Of a DNA stretch of 64,000 bases, positions 11,806 through 23,610 are shown one piece after another (the first letter of the stretch is position 1; every line of letters begins with the position of its first letter). Below the pieces are notes generated by a model. It made no database searches. It was given only the letters and a program-made list of their open reading frames with translations, and was not told the origin of the DNA. The DNA comes from Alligator mississippiensis (Eukaryota; Chordata; Crocodylia; Alligatoridae). The position numbers and the translations under genes are program-made. The stretch is from the NCBI RefSeq assembly GCF_030867095.1, contig NC_081835.1, forward strand, positions 46,793,892 through 46,857,891, written 5' to 3'.

Positions 11806-13554
11806 CTGTGGTGGCACTTTCATGCCCTTCCATTGTCTCCAAAGGCATTAGCAGTCCTGGCCATCTCTCTGTCTGTGCCAGGAGTTTCCAAAGGAACCAG
11901 CAGTTCTTGTCCCTCCCTTCTGGGAGCTTCATTTCTGGGAGAGTAAGGGCCTGGCTTGTGGGTGAGGGGGATGTGGGGAGACACACAGCTCTCATAAAAA
12001 AATCCAGCTCTTTTCTGACATCCCTGGCTGGGCGCTTCAGATCTCTCATCGCATTGGAAATCTTGCCCCTTTCTGTCTATAGGCTGCAGTTTTGGTACAC
12101 TGAGGAGGTCTGACAGTGGTGGATGGGCTGGTAAGGCCCCCTGCCACACATACGATGGGCCCCTCACTGGCCTGTTTAATGATTTGACCAGGCAGGTCCA
12201 TATCCCCTGGAGCTGCTGTGCCATGTGCCCTTAAGGAGAGGGGAGCCTGGGGGACACTGTCCCTTAGTCCGAGTACCGGATGCCCTGCCTGGCTTGGGAT
12301 GAGGGTGGAATTGCTTTGATCCCAGAGCCCTTAAACTCTGTGAGGAGTTGTGGGGTTTCAAGACCCTGGGATTGTGAGGTACTGCCAGGTCCTCTTCCCT
12401 GCCTGAGCCAGCTAATGGGGGCTTGTGTCTTAGGCCCTCCTGCTGCCCTGATGGCTTACTGCTGCAGGGGCAACATGGCAGAAGCAGGCCCTGGAAGAGA
12501 GGGTGACCCCTAGGCACTGGGTTTCCCTGCCCAGAGCCACCCTTGCGTGGCTGTGGGAGTGTGGGGCTGTTAGGACCCAGCAGAATTCTCCATGTGAATG
12601 ACAGCGCTTTAAAAGGCCAGGCGGAGACCTGGAGTGACAGCCTGTGCCATCCACAGCGCAGATCAGCAGCTGCCCGCAGCTTCCCAGCTCCTTTCCAGGG
12701 CTGGGGTGCAGGAGCTGATGCCAGACAGAGGTGCACTAGGTGGGCACAGCCCCACTAGGCAGATGCCTTGAGACCCTCTGGTGCTTCACTCAAGGCAGGT
12801 GCAGGAAGGCAGAGCTTCGAATCTGCAAAGCAACTGGGCGCGTGGACAGCAGCTGCCAGCCCTTCATGCCAGGCAGTGGCCAAAGACGTTGCTCAGTCAC
12901 ACTTACCTGCAGGACTGGGGCAAGCCTGTAGTGCCCCCGAGTCTGGGGCAGGGAGTGGTCTGAGCCCCTCCAGCAGCTCGTGTTCAACAGGGGAAGACGA
13001 AGCCCCAGCCTGGCAGAGATGAGCTGAGGAAGCCCCCAGCCAATGAGGAGGCTTCAGGGACACTCCAGTCAGGTCAGTATCCTCCTCCCAGGAGTTGGGG
13101 GTACAGGGCAGGCAGGGAGGATGGGTGTCTTGCTAAATGACTTGATGCTAGTCACCCCAATGCCCTGCGAGTGCTGATCCTCTTAGGTGCCCAGGACCCT
13201 CCCCAGTGCTCTAGTCTTCCTGTGTAGCATGTTCCATGTGTCCAGGGCTAGTAACCAAGGATCAGAGAGGGAGAGGCACTGGGGGGCACAGGAGAAGATG
13301 AAATTACCATGGGGCAGTGGCAAGGCAGGGAGAGGAGCTGGCACTGCTCTGGGCAGGTCTGTGCTAGGAACCTTGGCTGGTGCAGTAACGTGGGGGGGGA
13401 GTCATTCTTTGAATGGTGCCTCTGTTTGGGAGTAGACCTGCTGTAGGCACAGGTGTCCAGAGAGAGAGGACTTGCCTTAGCCATGGCTGTGGAAGACGCT
13501 GTCCCAGTGACAGCACTGGAGACCTAGGTCTTCTGCTGCAGTGGCTGATGGGGC

Positions 13555-13670
13555 TTGCACCCAGCTCAGGGAAGAGGAAACCAAGGCACATTGTTGTGGT
13601 CAAGGTTGCTCGGCCAATCAGTGACAGAGTTGGCAACAGGTTGCCTGGCTCCCAGACCTGTGCCCTGCCC
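13555..13670 (+). repeat. MIR-type SINE fragment, worn
   Basis: Same order of blocks as MIR: AGAGGAAACCAAGGCACA, GTCAAGGTTGCTCGGCCAATCA, GACAGAGTTGGCAACAGG, then CTGGCTCCCAGACC. It is more diverged than the copy near 11.7 kb. Confidence 0.6.
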
Positions 13671-16600
13671 TGCCATTCACTCTGTTTTGCTGAAGGGGAG
13701 GGGAGGCAAGGGAGGGACAGGAAAGGGGTAGCAGCAGCAGAGCTGGCTGCTGATAGAGCCGGGCAGGGGGGATTCTGTGGCCCACTTGCTGGCTGTGTCA
13801 GGGCCCCATTGGTACGCTGTGTAGTTTTGCAGTGTGTGTGCAAGGGTGTGCTCATTGGTGTGCTCTGGGGAGCAAGTCCAGAATCTGGACCTATGATACT
13901 GGCCACACAAAACTGCTCCTTTTACTTCTGTCCAGCTCTTGTAAGCATCAGACGTTATGTGCCCTCTGAGACCCTGTTGCAAGTTGCTGGTGCACAAGCT
14001 CTGGGTTAGAAATGGCTTGGTAAAGGGTGCCCAGACAGACAGGAGGCTGTGGGTGCTTGGGTACACATTCACCACTTAATGAAGGGGATCCTTCCCAGCC
14101 TGGATCTGCCAGCCCACCCCAGGCACACAGCCTGGTATTGCTGCTGAGCATCCCTGACCATTCCCATCCTGCCTCGCTTCCTGCGGAGATGCTAGTAATG
14201 GTCTCACACCTTCCCCATAGCCCTGCTGCTCCTGGCTCCTTTAGGGCTGAGATTACCTTCATACACCAGAACTGGCTCCTTTGGTGGCCTGGCACTGCCC
14301 TCCAATCTGCAGCTGCTGCTTAGCACCCAGTCCCCTGCAAGGCTCTCTCCAAATTCCCTGCCAGCCCTCAGCCCAGCTGGGTGCTCCTGCTGTTGGGATC
14401 AAACCCAGTGTCCTCTGCCAGCATGAGGGATGCCTCAGGGGGCTGGCATGGTTTGACTCTGGGGACAGATTGGGCAGTAGGGCTGGAGTTGTTCCAAGGG
14501 CACTGCTGATAAAGAGTTTGCCGGGTACTTGTAGCAAGGGGACCCATAGGCAAGCCTGGCACTGAAGTGGCTGGGGAGGGGATGCTGGGAAAAAGGCACT
14601 GTATTTAAGTGGGGGCTGAACTGACCCAGCAGTATGGGGCATGGATGCTGCCCTCCCTGGCATGAATGTACACCCTTCCCTGGGGAAGATGGAGGTGTTT
14701 TGGGATGGCATGGGGTGCTCTGGATGGGGGCTGGTGTGGGGAATATACTGTGTGCATGATAGCAAAGCTGCCCCTGGAGGGTTTTTCTGGCCTTGGTCCA
14801 GTTGCTCGTGGGCAAACACCCAACAACAGTGACTGGTACCAAATGACCCCATGTCATCAGGCTCACCAGATGTTGGCACCCCATGGATGGCGCCCAGTCC
14901 AACTACATCAACTCCAGGCACTCAGAGGTGCAGGTTGGAGACTCAGGGGTGCTCCACCTTCAATCTACAGCTGCAGCCCAGCAGGGAGTCTTGGGACCAG
15001 AGAGCACCGGCACTGCCTGTACTAAATGTGGCACATGAGGATCTGAGCACAGGGGCTATGGCTGTCTGGACCAGGGTCCTTGCTTTGCAGGCTGGATACA
15101 GCAGTTGCCCCAGCACTGCATTCACATGGGGGAATGGGGCATCCCCAGCTACCAAGAGCAGGAGTGGTCTTTGCTTTGCAGAATCAGAGCACTACCAGCC
15201 CTAAGAGTGCTGCATACCCTGGGAGCTCACTGGGAAAGTTAGGTACATCCCTCCATCTGCCACTGGGACTGGGGAATGTCCTGCTACTCAGGGTAGCAGG
15301 CCCTGGTCTGCACCCATCCAGGGCCATTCATGTACCCAGCTGTTCCCTGCCTGCATGTGGGGCACAATTGGGCACTCTGGACACCCTGTCCCATCCAAAG
15401 GCCATGGATTGTCAGATCCCAAATGTCCTGCTGGATCAGACAGAGCCACGACTAACCCCAGCCTCCTGCCCCAGATCCAAAGCCTGGCTCTCAGGCTAAA
15501 CCAGAAGACATTTCATGTGCAGTGACACTGTCCCCCTGGCCCAGCCAGCCCTCCAGGCTGACCCATCACCACAGTTCTGACAGTTTGCTCTGCACTCATC
15601 TGCCACTCCTCTCCAGACCTGAACACTGCTCAGCCCTCTGAGCCCAACTTTCCCCCCAAAGCCTTCCCCGACCAGCCATTATGCAACTCACCCAACCCCA
15701 GCATGGCCCACAGGCCCCCTTCTTGTCTGCCTTGTTTCCCCTGCCCTGCCCTGTACTCTGCTCCAGATCATGAGTGGGACCTCAGACCCTCATGCCTCAA
15801 ACCCTCCCTCAGCAGCACCCATGGCTATGAACACAGAGGGAACTGGCCCAGGATCTGAATCATGGAAATTCAAAGAATATGAGCAGCGGGAGATCTCCCT
15901 GCACCTCTGAAGCTGTACTAGAGCCACTGTCTGGTTCTGGAGCAGCTGATCAATGGGGGGAGAAAGGGAAAGGGGTCCAGGAGGGCATCCTGGAACAATC
16001 AGCTGGGAATTGAGCCCCTCCCTTGTCATTGCTCAGGGGATGGATCTGAAAGCCAGGGGAAACAGGATAGCTAAGGAAGGATTCTGAGAGGACAGCCCTT
16101 TCCTGCAGGGCTGCTGGTTTGGAGGGGGCTGGGGGTGATATTTCTATAATGCTGCCATTATAGGTTCATGCACAGAAGTTTGGGAAGCAAAATATTCTGA
16201 GTAGCGACTGGCAAAAAGCTGGGTTCTGGTTTCCAGGAAATGTCACCTTTTCTAAATTTGGTTTCAGCATGAAAATGTCTCCTCAACCAGAACCCACACT
16301 TCAGGTCATCCCCTGGACCCAGCAGCTGCTGGGTGAAATTGACATTCTGATGAGTTCGGTGGCTAATAGCACCTGTGAAATTGACATTCTTGTCAATTTC
16401 ACAGACTTGCTGCAGGGGGCTCTGGGATGCCCAGCATCAGGGCAGACAGCATCTGGGGCTTTGTAACCTGGCAGCTTATGATGGAAATTTGCCTTTGATT
16501 AGAAATTGTCCAGGTAGGTAAAAGGCTGAGCATCCATTGGAGACAATCAGAACAGGCAGGTGCAGCATCAGATTTGATGTTAGGGCAGTACAGAAAGATG

Positions 16601-17375
16601 GTATGTTGAAGAGCCACAAAGCACCTGCCTGGCTTATCTCAGCAAAAAGCCACTTATCCTCCCCACCACCACCCCAGGAGCCCTGAGTACTCACCAGCAG
16701 CAGTTCAGCCATGGTCACATGTACCAATTCTTGCTTCAGAACATGCAGCAACTTTGTGATGTTTAGGTTAAAAATGGAGAAAATAATGCTCCCTCTCAGT
16801 ATTTAGGACATGCTGCTGTAGCCACTGGAGCAGATGGCAAAGCTTGCATTGGCTTCAGCAATGCAGTACAAGGTCCTGAACTGGGAAGCTGCAGATGATA
16901 GAGGTGTGACTCCCAACCAGCCCATGTTTGCCATAAACTCCAACACAACTAGACCCTTTTGGATAGGTGAATCTTTCAGCTAGTTCTTCAGAGTTCATCT
17001 GAGCTGCCAGGGGCCAGTTGGGTGAGTTCATCTGGACACTGCTCCAACCTTGAAGTGGCAATTAATTTGCAAGCTGGCTCCTGAGGGGCTTGAAATGTCA
17101 GTGCCTCCTTGGCTACTTTCCAAGGCTGCCTGTGGATTTATAGCCCTGCAGAGACCCTTGGAATGCATTTGATCCTTAATTGGGAAAGTCCCCTTGGAGG
17201 AGCAGCCCAGATGAGTTTCCAGAAAAATTAAAGCTGTGTAACCTGGGCAGGGGGCTGCAACCAGCCCTGGATGCCTGAGGACAGGACTGGCTCAGCCCAG
17301 AATGTGCCAGGGCAGCCCAGGGGCAGTCAGAAGAAAGTGTGTAGAAATATAGATACAGCAGCAGCACAGCTGGAT
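13671..17375. other. PARP3-GPR62 intergenic DNA, middle part
   Basis: No gene recognised. The longest open frame (220 codons, minus, 14259-14921) has no recognisable domain, no splice partners and a composition like its surroundings. At 16336-16403 the block GAAATTGACATTCT occurs twice, about 42 bases apart, the second followed by TGTCAATTTC, which makes a small local inverted repeat. Confidence 0.5.
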
Positions 17376-17379
17376 TTTT

Positions 17380-17769
17380 TTTTAATTTCATGTCTCAAGC
17401 TAAATTAGTCAAATCAGTTCCAGATTCCATTGACTAGCAGAGCTCAGTCATTCAGGTCCATGTGATGTTACCACCAGCAAGTATTCTACCTCCCAGACTC
17501 TTCAGCCTGGGGCTTCAGATACTCCCAGATCTGTGGCAGGCATCCTACGTGCAAGCCCCAAGCCTAGAGGCTTTGGGGTTCAGATGCCCCTGAGTCTCGC
17601 TTGCCCTTAGACAAAAGGCCAAAGGAGCAAGCTAAGGGGAAATCCCCCATTTCCATGAAATAGTGTGTAGCTGAGATCCTTCAATTGGGAGGCTGTAGTA
17701 GGCTCTTGTAGGGGTTCCTGCCCACAGTGCAATAGACAAGTCTCCACCCTCAACTACACAAAGCCATTC
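17380..17769. repeat. Unclassified dispersed repeat, family A copy 2
   Basis: Second copy of the repeat seen at 5470-5880, in the same orientation. It is preceded by GGATTTTTTTTTTAATTT and followed about 60 bases later by a CA microsatellite. The best-preserved shared block is GGCAGGCATCCTACGTGCAA. Confidence 0.65.
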
Positions 17770-17827
17770 AGGGTTAGGGAGAAGTGATCTCCCTTTCTAG
17801 GTACAGCAAATTTGAAGTGAGGAGTGA

Positions 17828-17829
<2 letters not shown>

Positions 17830-17878
<49 letters not shown>
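17830..17878 (+). repeat. (AC)n microsatellite, about 24 units
   Basis: Uninterrupted AC dinucleotide tract in intergenic DNA just after repeat family A copy 2. Confidence 0.98.
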
Positions 17879-17879
<1 letters not shown>

Positions 17880-17880
<1 letters not shown>

Positions 17881-19100
17881 CCCTGAGTTCATTGCCATGG
17901 GTGCCCAGGGACTGCCAGGTCAGATCAGGCAGGGGTTCATCAGGGTTAACATCCTGTCTCCACCAGGACCCAGCATGAGCTGACTCAGAGTAGTGGAGGA
18001 AACCTCCTGACCCCCCAGAAGCTAATGACTGGCTTATTCCCAGAAGCATCAGCTGGAACCTCCCTTACATGTGTGCCTCTCATTCTAGAACCTCTGGGTA
18101 TCCTGGCTGCTTAGGAAGTGCCCAGTCCTTCAGTGACTCTTGCCTAATGCAAGATCTTGGCAGCCTGCTGCACCTATGCATTTCCTGGGCAGTGTGTGCC
18201 TGGTCTGGAATGGGGTTTCCTCTCGTTGCTGAGGGATTGCCCTCCTGGAGACCCCTTGGTTTTGTACTGACGCTTACAGTCACTCTTCTCCAGACTTCAT
18301 AGACTTTATTCAGGGCTGTCAAACTGGTTTGCTCTCTCTATCCCCACAAGCTGGATTCTGACTGTGGGGGCTTTCTCATGGACTGGATCTGGATGTGGTG
18401 ATGGGGCATGCAATGCCAGGTAGCTGCAGGTGTTAATGCAGCCATTGTCCCACAACTCCCAATGTGTCCCAATGGGGCTCTGTACCTTGGATTTTGGCAG
18501 TGCCACTCCCCCCCCCCCATTCCCACCTCTTCTAGGAGCATGGCAGGCCAGATGGCATGGCTTAATGTGCTGAATCCAGTGCATGGGCCATATGTTTGAC
18601 ACCCCTCCTTTATACCTCAGTCTTTTCTCTTGTCCCCCTTTACTCATCTCCCAGACATCAGATGGGACCTGGAGCCAGGTACCTGTGGGTTACCAGTTTC
18701 ACTCCAGCCTAGGTTGATTACTTAATGCTAAATAGCTTGGGTCAAACCAGACAGCTTGTTGTTCACTGGTCCCTGAGGTGGGGGTCTACACCCCATTCTA
18801 AGAGCTTCAGCCATACAGTGCTCCCCCAATGCAGCAGGACAAATGCACACAATGTAGCTGAACTGTTCCAGCCAGCCAGAGCTCATGTCTCTTGGAAGGT
18901 CTGGCTATGGTCCTGAACATCTCTAAATGTGGCATACACAGGTGGATAGATAAGGTCACCGTGCATTGATTTCTGTAGCTCTGAGAAGGCTCACCAGGTT
19001 GGCTTGTGATTCCTTTTCTGGCCTTGCTCTTTCCTGTGCCACTTCCTGAATCTCTCTGGCCTTTGTTGGCTTGAAGGACTGCATTCAACCACAGAATGCA
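17880..19100. other. Intergenic DNA upstream of GPR62
   Basis: No gene seen. A run of C bases lies near 18510. A promoter and non-coding first exon of GPR62 may lie in this stretch, but nothing in the sequence lets me place them. Confidence 0.45.
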
Positions 19101-19222
19101 GGCAAGGTTCTTTGGGTAGATGTGATATCTAAATAGTTTAGTTGGTCTAATAAAAGATATCACATCTATCCAAAGAACCTTGCCCGAGTATGTCCTTAGG
19201 CCAACATGGCTACAGCCAACAA
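19101..19222. mobile_element. Palindromic MITE-like element, deletion derivative
   Basis: Inverted arms 19103-19130 and 19155-19182 pair over 28 bases with one mismatch (CAAGGTTCTTTGGGTAGATG and its complement). They are followed by a tail, ATGTCCTTAGGCCAACATGG, that is shared with the larger copy at 34424-34703. The middle part present in that copy is missing here. It lies about 280 bases before the GPR62 start codon. I cannot name the family with certainty; short DNA elements of this kind are common in reptile genomes. Confidence 0.75.
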
Positions 19223-19465
19223 CCCTAGAACCACAGAACTACTCTTAAATGGGATTCTGTGGATGCCCAGAAAGGTGAAGTTTTCTCACCATCCCCAGGG
19301 TCATTTGGGGTCAGAATCAGTTGTAAGGCTTTCTCTTTGCTCATTTACAATTCTTCTACGTTCTGTTCCTCCCACTTTTTCCACAGAGGAGAGAAGATGT
19401 GTCCGTGAAGATGGTGATGGATTTATATGATTCTAGAAGGTGGTGACAAGCGGTTATTGCTGTCC

Positions 19466-19467
19466 AG
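19466..19467 (+). promoter_or_regulatory. GPR62: Likely splice acceptor of the GPR62 coding exon
   Basis: The pyrimidine-bearing stretch TTATTGCTGTCCAG ends 33 bases before the GPR62 ATG. This suggests that a non-coding exon lies upstream and that all coding sequence is in one exon. The polypyrimidine tract is only moderate. Confidence 0.4.
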
Positions 19468-19500
19468 GTGCTGGGAAATTGGAATCAGCTGTTGGGTGCA

Positions 19501-20727
19501 ATGGCAAACAGAACTGGGCTCAATGCTACTCAGGGACTAGGCCCTTTTTCAGCAGCTGAGGTTTCCACATTCCAGGAGGCTGTCGGCCTCTTCTTCATGG
19601 TCCTGCTGAATGTCATAGCCCTGGTCGCCAACACAGCTGTGATGGTAGTTATCCTCAAGACCCCTCTCCTGAGGAAGTTTATCTTTGTCTGCCATCTCTG
19701 CCTGGTAGATCTGTTGTCTGCCATTTTCCTGATGCCACTGGGGATCATTTCCAGCTCCTCATGCTTCAACAGGGTGATCTATAGCATTGCAGAGTGCCAG
19801 ACCCTGATCTTTTTGAACATCTGCTTCATCAGCGCCTCCATTCTCACCATCTCAGTCATCAGTGTGGAGAGGTATTACTACATCGTCCACCCAATGAGGT
19901 ATGAGGTCAAAATGACCATTGGGCTGGCAGTCACTGTGGTGGTCTTCATCTGGATTAAATCTGTCCTGATCACAGTCTTGGCTTTGGTGGGGTGGCCCCA
20001 AGACAATGGAGCCACCAGTGCCAGTAAGTGCACAGTGTACTGGAGCCCTGGAGCCCACAAGAAGATCTTTGTCATTGTCTTCAGCACCCTCTGCTTCATC
20101 GTGCCCACCTTCATTATCTTTGCCGTCTACTGCAGCATCTACAGAGTGGCCCGGATTGCTTCCCTGAAGCATGCCCCTGTCCCTTCTTGGACGGCCACTC
20201 CCAGGCAACGATCAGACTCCATTAACAGCCAAGTGACTATCATCACAACCAGAAACCTGCCTCCCCGGCTGTCCCCAGAGCGAGTGTTTGGAGGGAGCAA
20301 GGCTGCCTTGACCTTAGTGCTCATTGTGGGCCAATTCCTGTGTTGCTGGCTGCCGTTCTTCTCCTTTCACTTACACTGCTCTGTTAACTCAGTCACTCCT
20401 GCTGGGGGCCCTGGGGAGATTGTTGTTACCTGGCTTGCCTACTCTTCTTTTGCCATCAACCCCTTCTTCTACGGGCTACTGAACCGTCAGATACGGGAAG
20501 AGCTGTCCAGACTAGGGAGGAACTGCCTCAACAGATCCCTGACCCAGGACCTCTGTCTCTCTAGTCCAGAGGGGTCTATCCATGAGAACTTCTTTCAGTT
20601 CTTACAAAGGACTGGCTGCACACTGGAGACCCAGTCCAGCTACATCAACTCCAGCCCCAGGAACACAGTGGACCAGACCATGATGGGCTTCAGAATTCCA
20701 GGTCAAATCCCAGAAGAAACAAACTGA
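19501..20727 (+). CDS. GPR62: GPR62, orphan class A G protein-coupled receptor
   Basis: Single-exon coding sequence of 408 residues. The ATG at 19501 is chosen because it gives MANRTGLNAT, close to human MANSTGLNAS; the frame stays open 33 bases further up but without an ATG. Seven membrane segments lie at about 28-52, 60-84, 98-122, 138-164, 188-212, 268-292 and 305-325. Class A marks are Asp70 in LVDLL (TM2), Cys99 and Cys177 (likely disulfide), ERY at 123-125 in place of DRY, CWLP at 282-285 and NPFFY at 320-324. N3 and N8 are N-glycosylation sites. Family knowledge: GPR61 and GPR62 are constitutively active orphan receptors with no agreed ligand. The neighbours PARP3 and PCBP4 fit GPR62, although the tail keeps motifs I know from GPR61 (GSIHENFFQFLQ, FRIPGQIPEET). 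No defect is seen. Confidence 0.95.
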   Translation: MANRTGLNATQGLGPFSAAEVSTFQEAVGLFFMVLLNVIALVANTAVMVVILKTPLLRKFIFVCHLCLVDLLSAIFLMPLGIISSSSCFNRVIYSIAECQTLIFLNICFISASILTISVISVERYYYIVHPMRYEVKMTIGLAVTVVVFIWIKSVLITVLALVGWPQDNGATSASKCTVYWSPGAHKKIFVIVFSTLCFIVPTFIIFAVYCSIYRVARIASLKHAPVPSWTATPRQRSDSINSQVTIITTRNLPPRLSPERVFGGSKAALTLVLIVGQFLCCWLPFFSFHLHCSVNSVTPAGGPGEIVVTWLAYSSFAINPFFYGLLNRQIREELSRLGRNCLNRSLTQDLCLSSPEGSIHENFFQFLQRTGCTLETQSSYINSSPRNTVDQTMMGFRIPGQIPEETN

Positions 20728-22649
20728 GAAGGGACAGGGGTTAGGGTGGATATCAGGTCACTGTGGTCTGCATCCTGGCTGCTGCAGCATGGAGGATTGA
20801 TGTGGGGTTTCAGCTCACGGGAAGGCCTGACTGGCCATTTTCTGATCTGGTGAAGGATGATGTATTTGAGAGGATTTATCTTCTTGAGCATGGGAGGGTA
20901 AAGCCGACTTGGCAATGCTGTTCCACAGTGGGGTAGGGAAAACCAGCAGGAGGGTGGAAGGAGGAGGGATGGGTGTTTATGAGAGCTAATCCTGTTCTTC
21001 TCCAAGCACTTTTCATTATGCACTCCAGATAGAGCTTTTGAGCTTTTGGAGAGCTCCTGCCACAACCTTGTCTTCTAGATGGGTTGTCAGGGAAATCAAG
21101 AGGTCACCAGAGGTCACCTAATCAGTCACAACTTGGATAGTTGTGAGAGGGGGAGAAGGTCTGTGGGTCCCTTCTGTCCCCTTCTCCCTTGTTTCAGTCT
21201 GGTAGATCACCGTGCCTCCCTCTGATCTACGGATCAGCAATTCCAGGAGCAGGGATGGGCAGGCAGCTCTAATAAGTTCTAGCTGTGAGTGAGGGGTAGC
21301 CAGGCCCCTATCTGTTCTTGTGGAGAGAGGGTTTCAGTGTGGATTCACTTTCTTGACCTCAGAGCTGTGCCTGCCCATGGGATCAGAGAATGTGCCATCA
21401 AAGGGACTTCAATAGGCAGCCATCTGAGGTGGACACTAGAAATGGACACTTGTTCTGGGCAAGCAGAGCTCTGTTCGAAAGCCTGTGAGGTCTGAAACAG
21501 GACAGGTGAAGCTGCTGTGCCAAGCTGTGATGGGAGCTAGTGGAAAGCAGCAGGGAGCCAGCTCCTGCCTGCCTAGGGGCACCTCATGCACACTCAGCCT
21601 AATCCAAAGTGAAAGCAGCCTCTGCAATGACTCGATGAGACAAATGCAGGTTGCCATGGAACGCGGAAGGGACTGTGTCCTTATTCCTTATGGTGGGGGC
21701 CAGATTCATCTGTGGGGTAATGTCCCTAGTTTCAGGGACCATAGGAGGCTTGCCACGTTTCAGGGTGCTAGGTAGTAACAGATGAGGATCATGGCAGGGG
21801 TAATACCTGGCCTGCAGCCATCACAATCAAATCACACACCAGCAAGGAGTTCGGTGCCAGGCTCGGAGCCCACTGCAGTACAAAGGTTAATGCTTTTCTC
21901 TATAGAGACAACCAGCCCTAAATACCGGGTGCTGGTGAGTGGGGATTTCCCCTGCCCACACAGCAGGACTTGCCTGAGGTTACATGTAATAGGTTTTTAA
22001 TTAACTGCTAATGTATTTTTTAAAGAGCGATTTTAACCGATTTCTATTAATAGACTTGATCACACAGCTTGGAGCCATGGCTTGGTTTTGCTTGACAGAG
22101 ACTGCTTCCATGTGATGTTTCACAATCTCTCCACCTGGCCACACCAGGGAATGAGACTGCTTGTTGACAGATCTGACTACAGAGCTGCAGAGGGTGTTTC
22201 TGGGGTAGGGGGTCTCCAATAGTAGGAATGAAGAAGCCATGACAGATGCTGCTCACTGGCAGGTTGTCACATATGGCCCAAACTCTTCACTGGGTTGGGT
22301 TTTGCCAAGATCCCCTTGTCTTTCTGAAATGGAAGACTAGGTTGCTTTGGGAATTCAAGTTGTAAAGCACCTGTAATGCCACATTGTCCATTTCTCCTTC
22401 CTTAGTCATTGAGAAGGCCCCATTCTCCACTCTCCACATGTAAAGGAGGTGTAACATGCCGCTGAATAACCATGATGGCAAATGGTTAGATACCTTCCCT
22501 ACCCTGATGCTCAGGTGTTCCCAACATGCGTGCAACAGTGCAAGTGATTTTAGCTGACCAGCTTGGAGCCTTCTGTGTGACTGAGGCTGGACTGTCTCCA
22601 GGTATTTTGCAAAGAGAGAAATTAAGCTAGACAGCCCTCCCATGTGACA

Positions 22650-22760
22650 CAAGCCTGTATCATCATCCTTGTTTTACATGCAGCATGGTGAAATGATTCA
22701 CCCAGCATCAGTGGCAGAAGACCTTGGCTCCAAAATCTCACCTCCACTGGGGCATTGTAC
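22650..22760 (+). repeat. Possible worn MIR fragment
   Basis: The order of blocks (ATCATCCTTGTTTTACATG, GGTGAAATGATTCACCCAGC, CAGTGGCAGAAGACCTTGGCTCC) resembles the MIR core but with many changes. It is marginal by eye. Confidence 0.35.
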
Positions 22761-23534
22761 CTGCTGGTGCAACTGCCAGCATCAGCCCTAGGATAGCCAG
22801 GCGATGCTTGTGTAAGACTTTGTCTGCACGTGGATACAAGCTGGGCTAAAGCCACACAGCTCCCAGCCCCAATTCACCCTGGTGCAGTGTGTCCATGCTG
22901 GGAGTGGGTGTCTGGGCAGCATAATTAGTGCTGCTGGAACCTCCTAGACCTCAGCCAGACCTCCGTCCTGATCCTCAGCACAGGCACTGTCCGTCCTCCC
23001 CTATCAGGAGCTATGTGCGTTGTGTGGGGTTGTCCACCACATCCTGGAACCTCCCCATGGGTCCATGTTGGGGGGAAGGCTGCCTTCCCCTGTGCTCTCC
23101 TGCAGCAGGAGGTATCCTCCAGATCTTATCACACCAGGAACTGGGTCCCACGGCATGGGTGGTGAGTCATAGCCCCGTGTTTACTGATACAAATGGACAC
23201 GCTGCCAGCCCCAGGGAGTGAGCTGAACTCGGTTGTGCCTCATGAACCCCACAGCCCAGCTCTGGCTCCAGGATCCCACTGAGGGATGGGGTGTACTGGA
23301 TGAAGCGAAAAGGCTCAAGAGCAGAGGGGTCAGCTCCTGCCACAGCTTCAAAATGACCCTTGCCCCTGGATCACTGATGGGTGGAGAATAAGGGCCTTGG
23401 GCTGGCAGCTGGGATGGGGCCTGTGGGACCAGGAGGTAATGGGGCTGGCTACCTGTCACCCACTTGGAAAACCCAGCCTGGAAGATTTTATACTAACTCC
23501 TTATTATTTCTTTTGCCTGGTGACACATCAGAGG

Positions 23535-23610
23535 GGTTTTAGAACATAAGGTGCTGTACTAGGTCTGACCATCAGCCCATTAGTCCAGGGCCCTATCTCT
23601 TTTCTCATGT
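23535..23610. repeat. Fragment of an amniote dispersed repeat (AACATAAG type)
   Basis: The stretch TTAGAACATAAGGTGCTGTACTAGGTCTGACC and the following CATCAGCCCATTAGTCCAG resemble a repeat common in turtles and crocodilians (AACATAAG, ACTGGGTCAGACC, CATCTAGCCCAG). A related piece lies at 44995-45090. The class is uncertain. Confidence 0.4.

Noticed and set aside
14259-14921. 220-codon minus-strand open frame
   Set aside because: No domain and shared with overlapping frames; composition matches its surroundings.
19468-19500. 11-codon upstream extension of the GPR62 frame
   Set aside because: It begins with GTG, not ATG, directly after a likely splice acceptor. The ATG at 19501 matches the human N-terminus.
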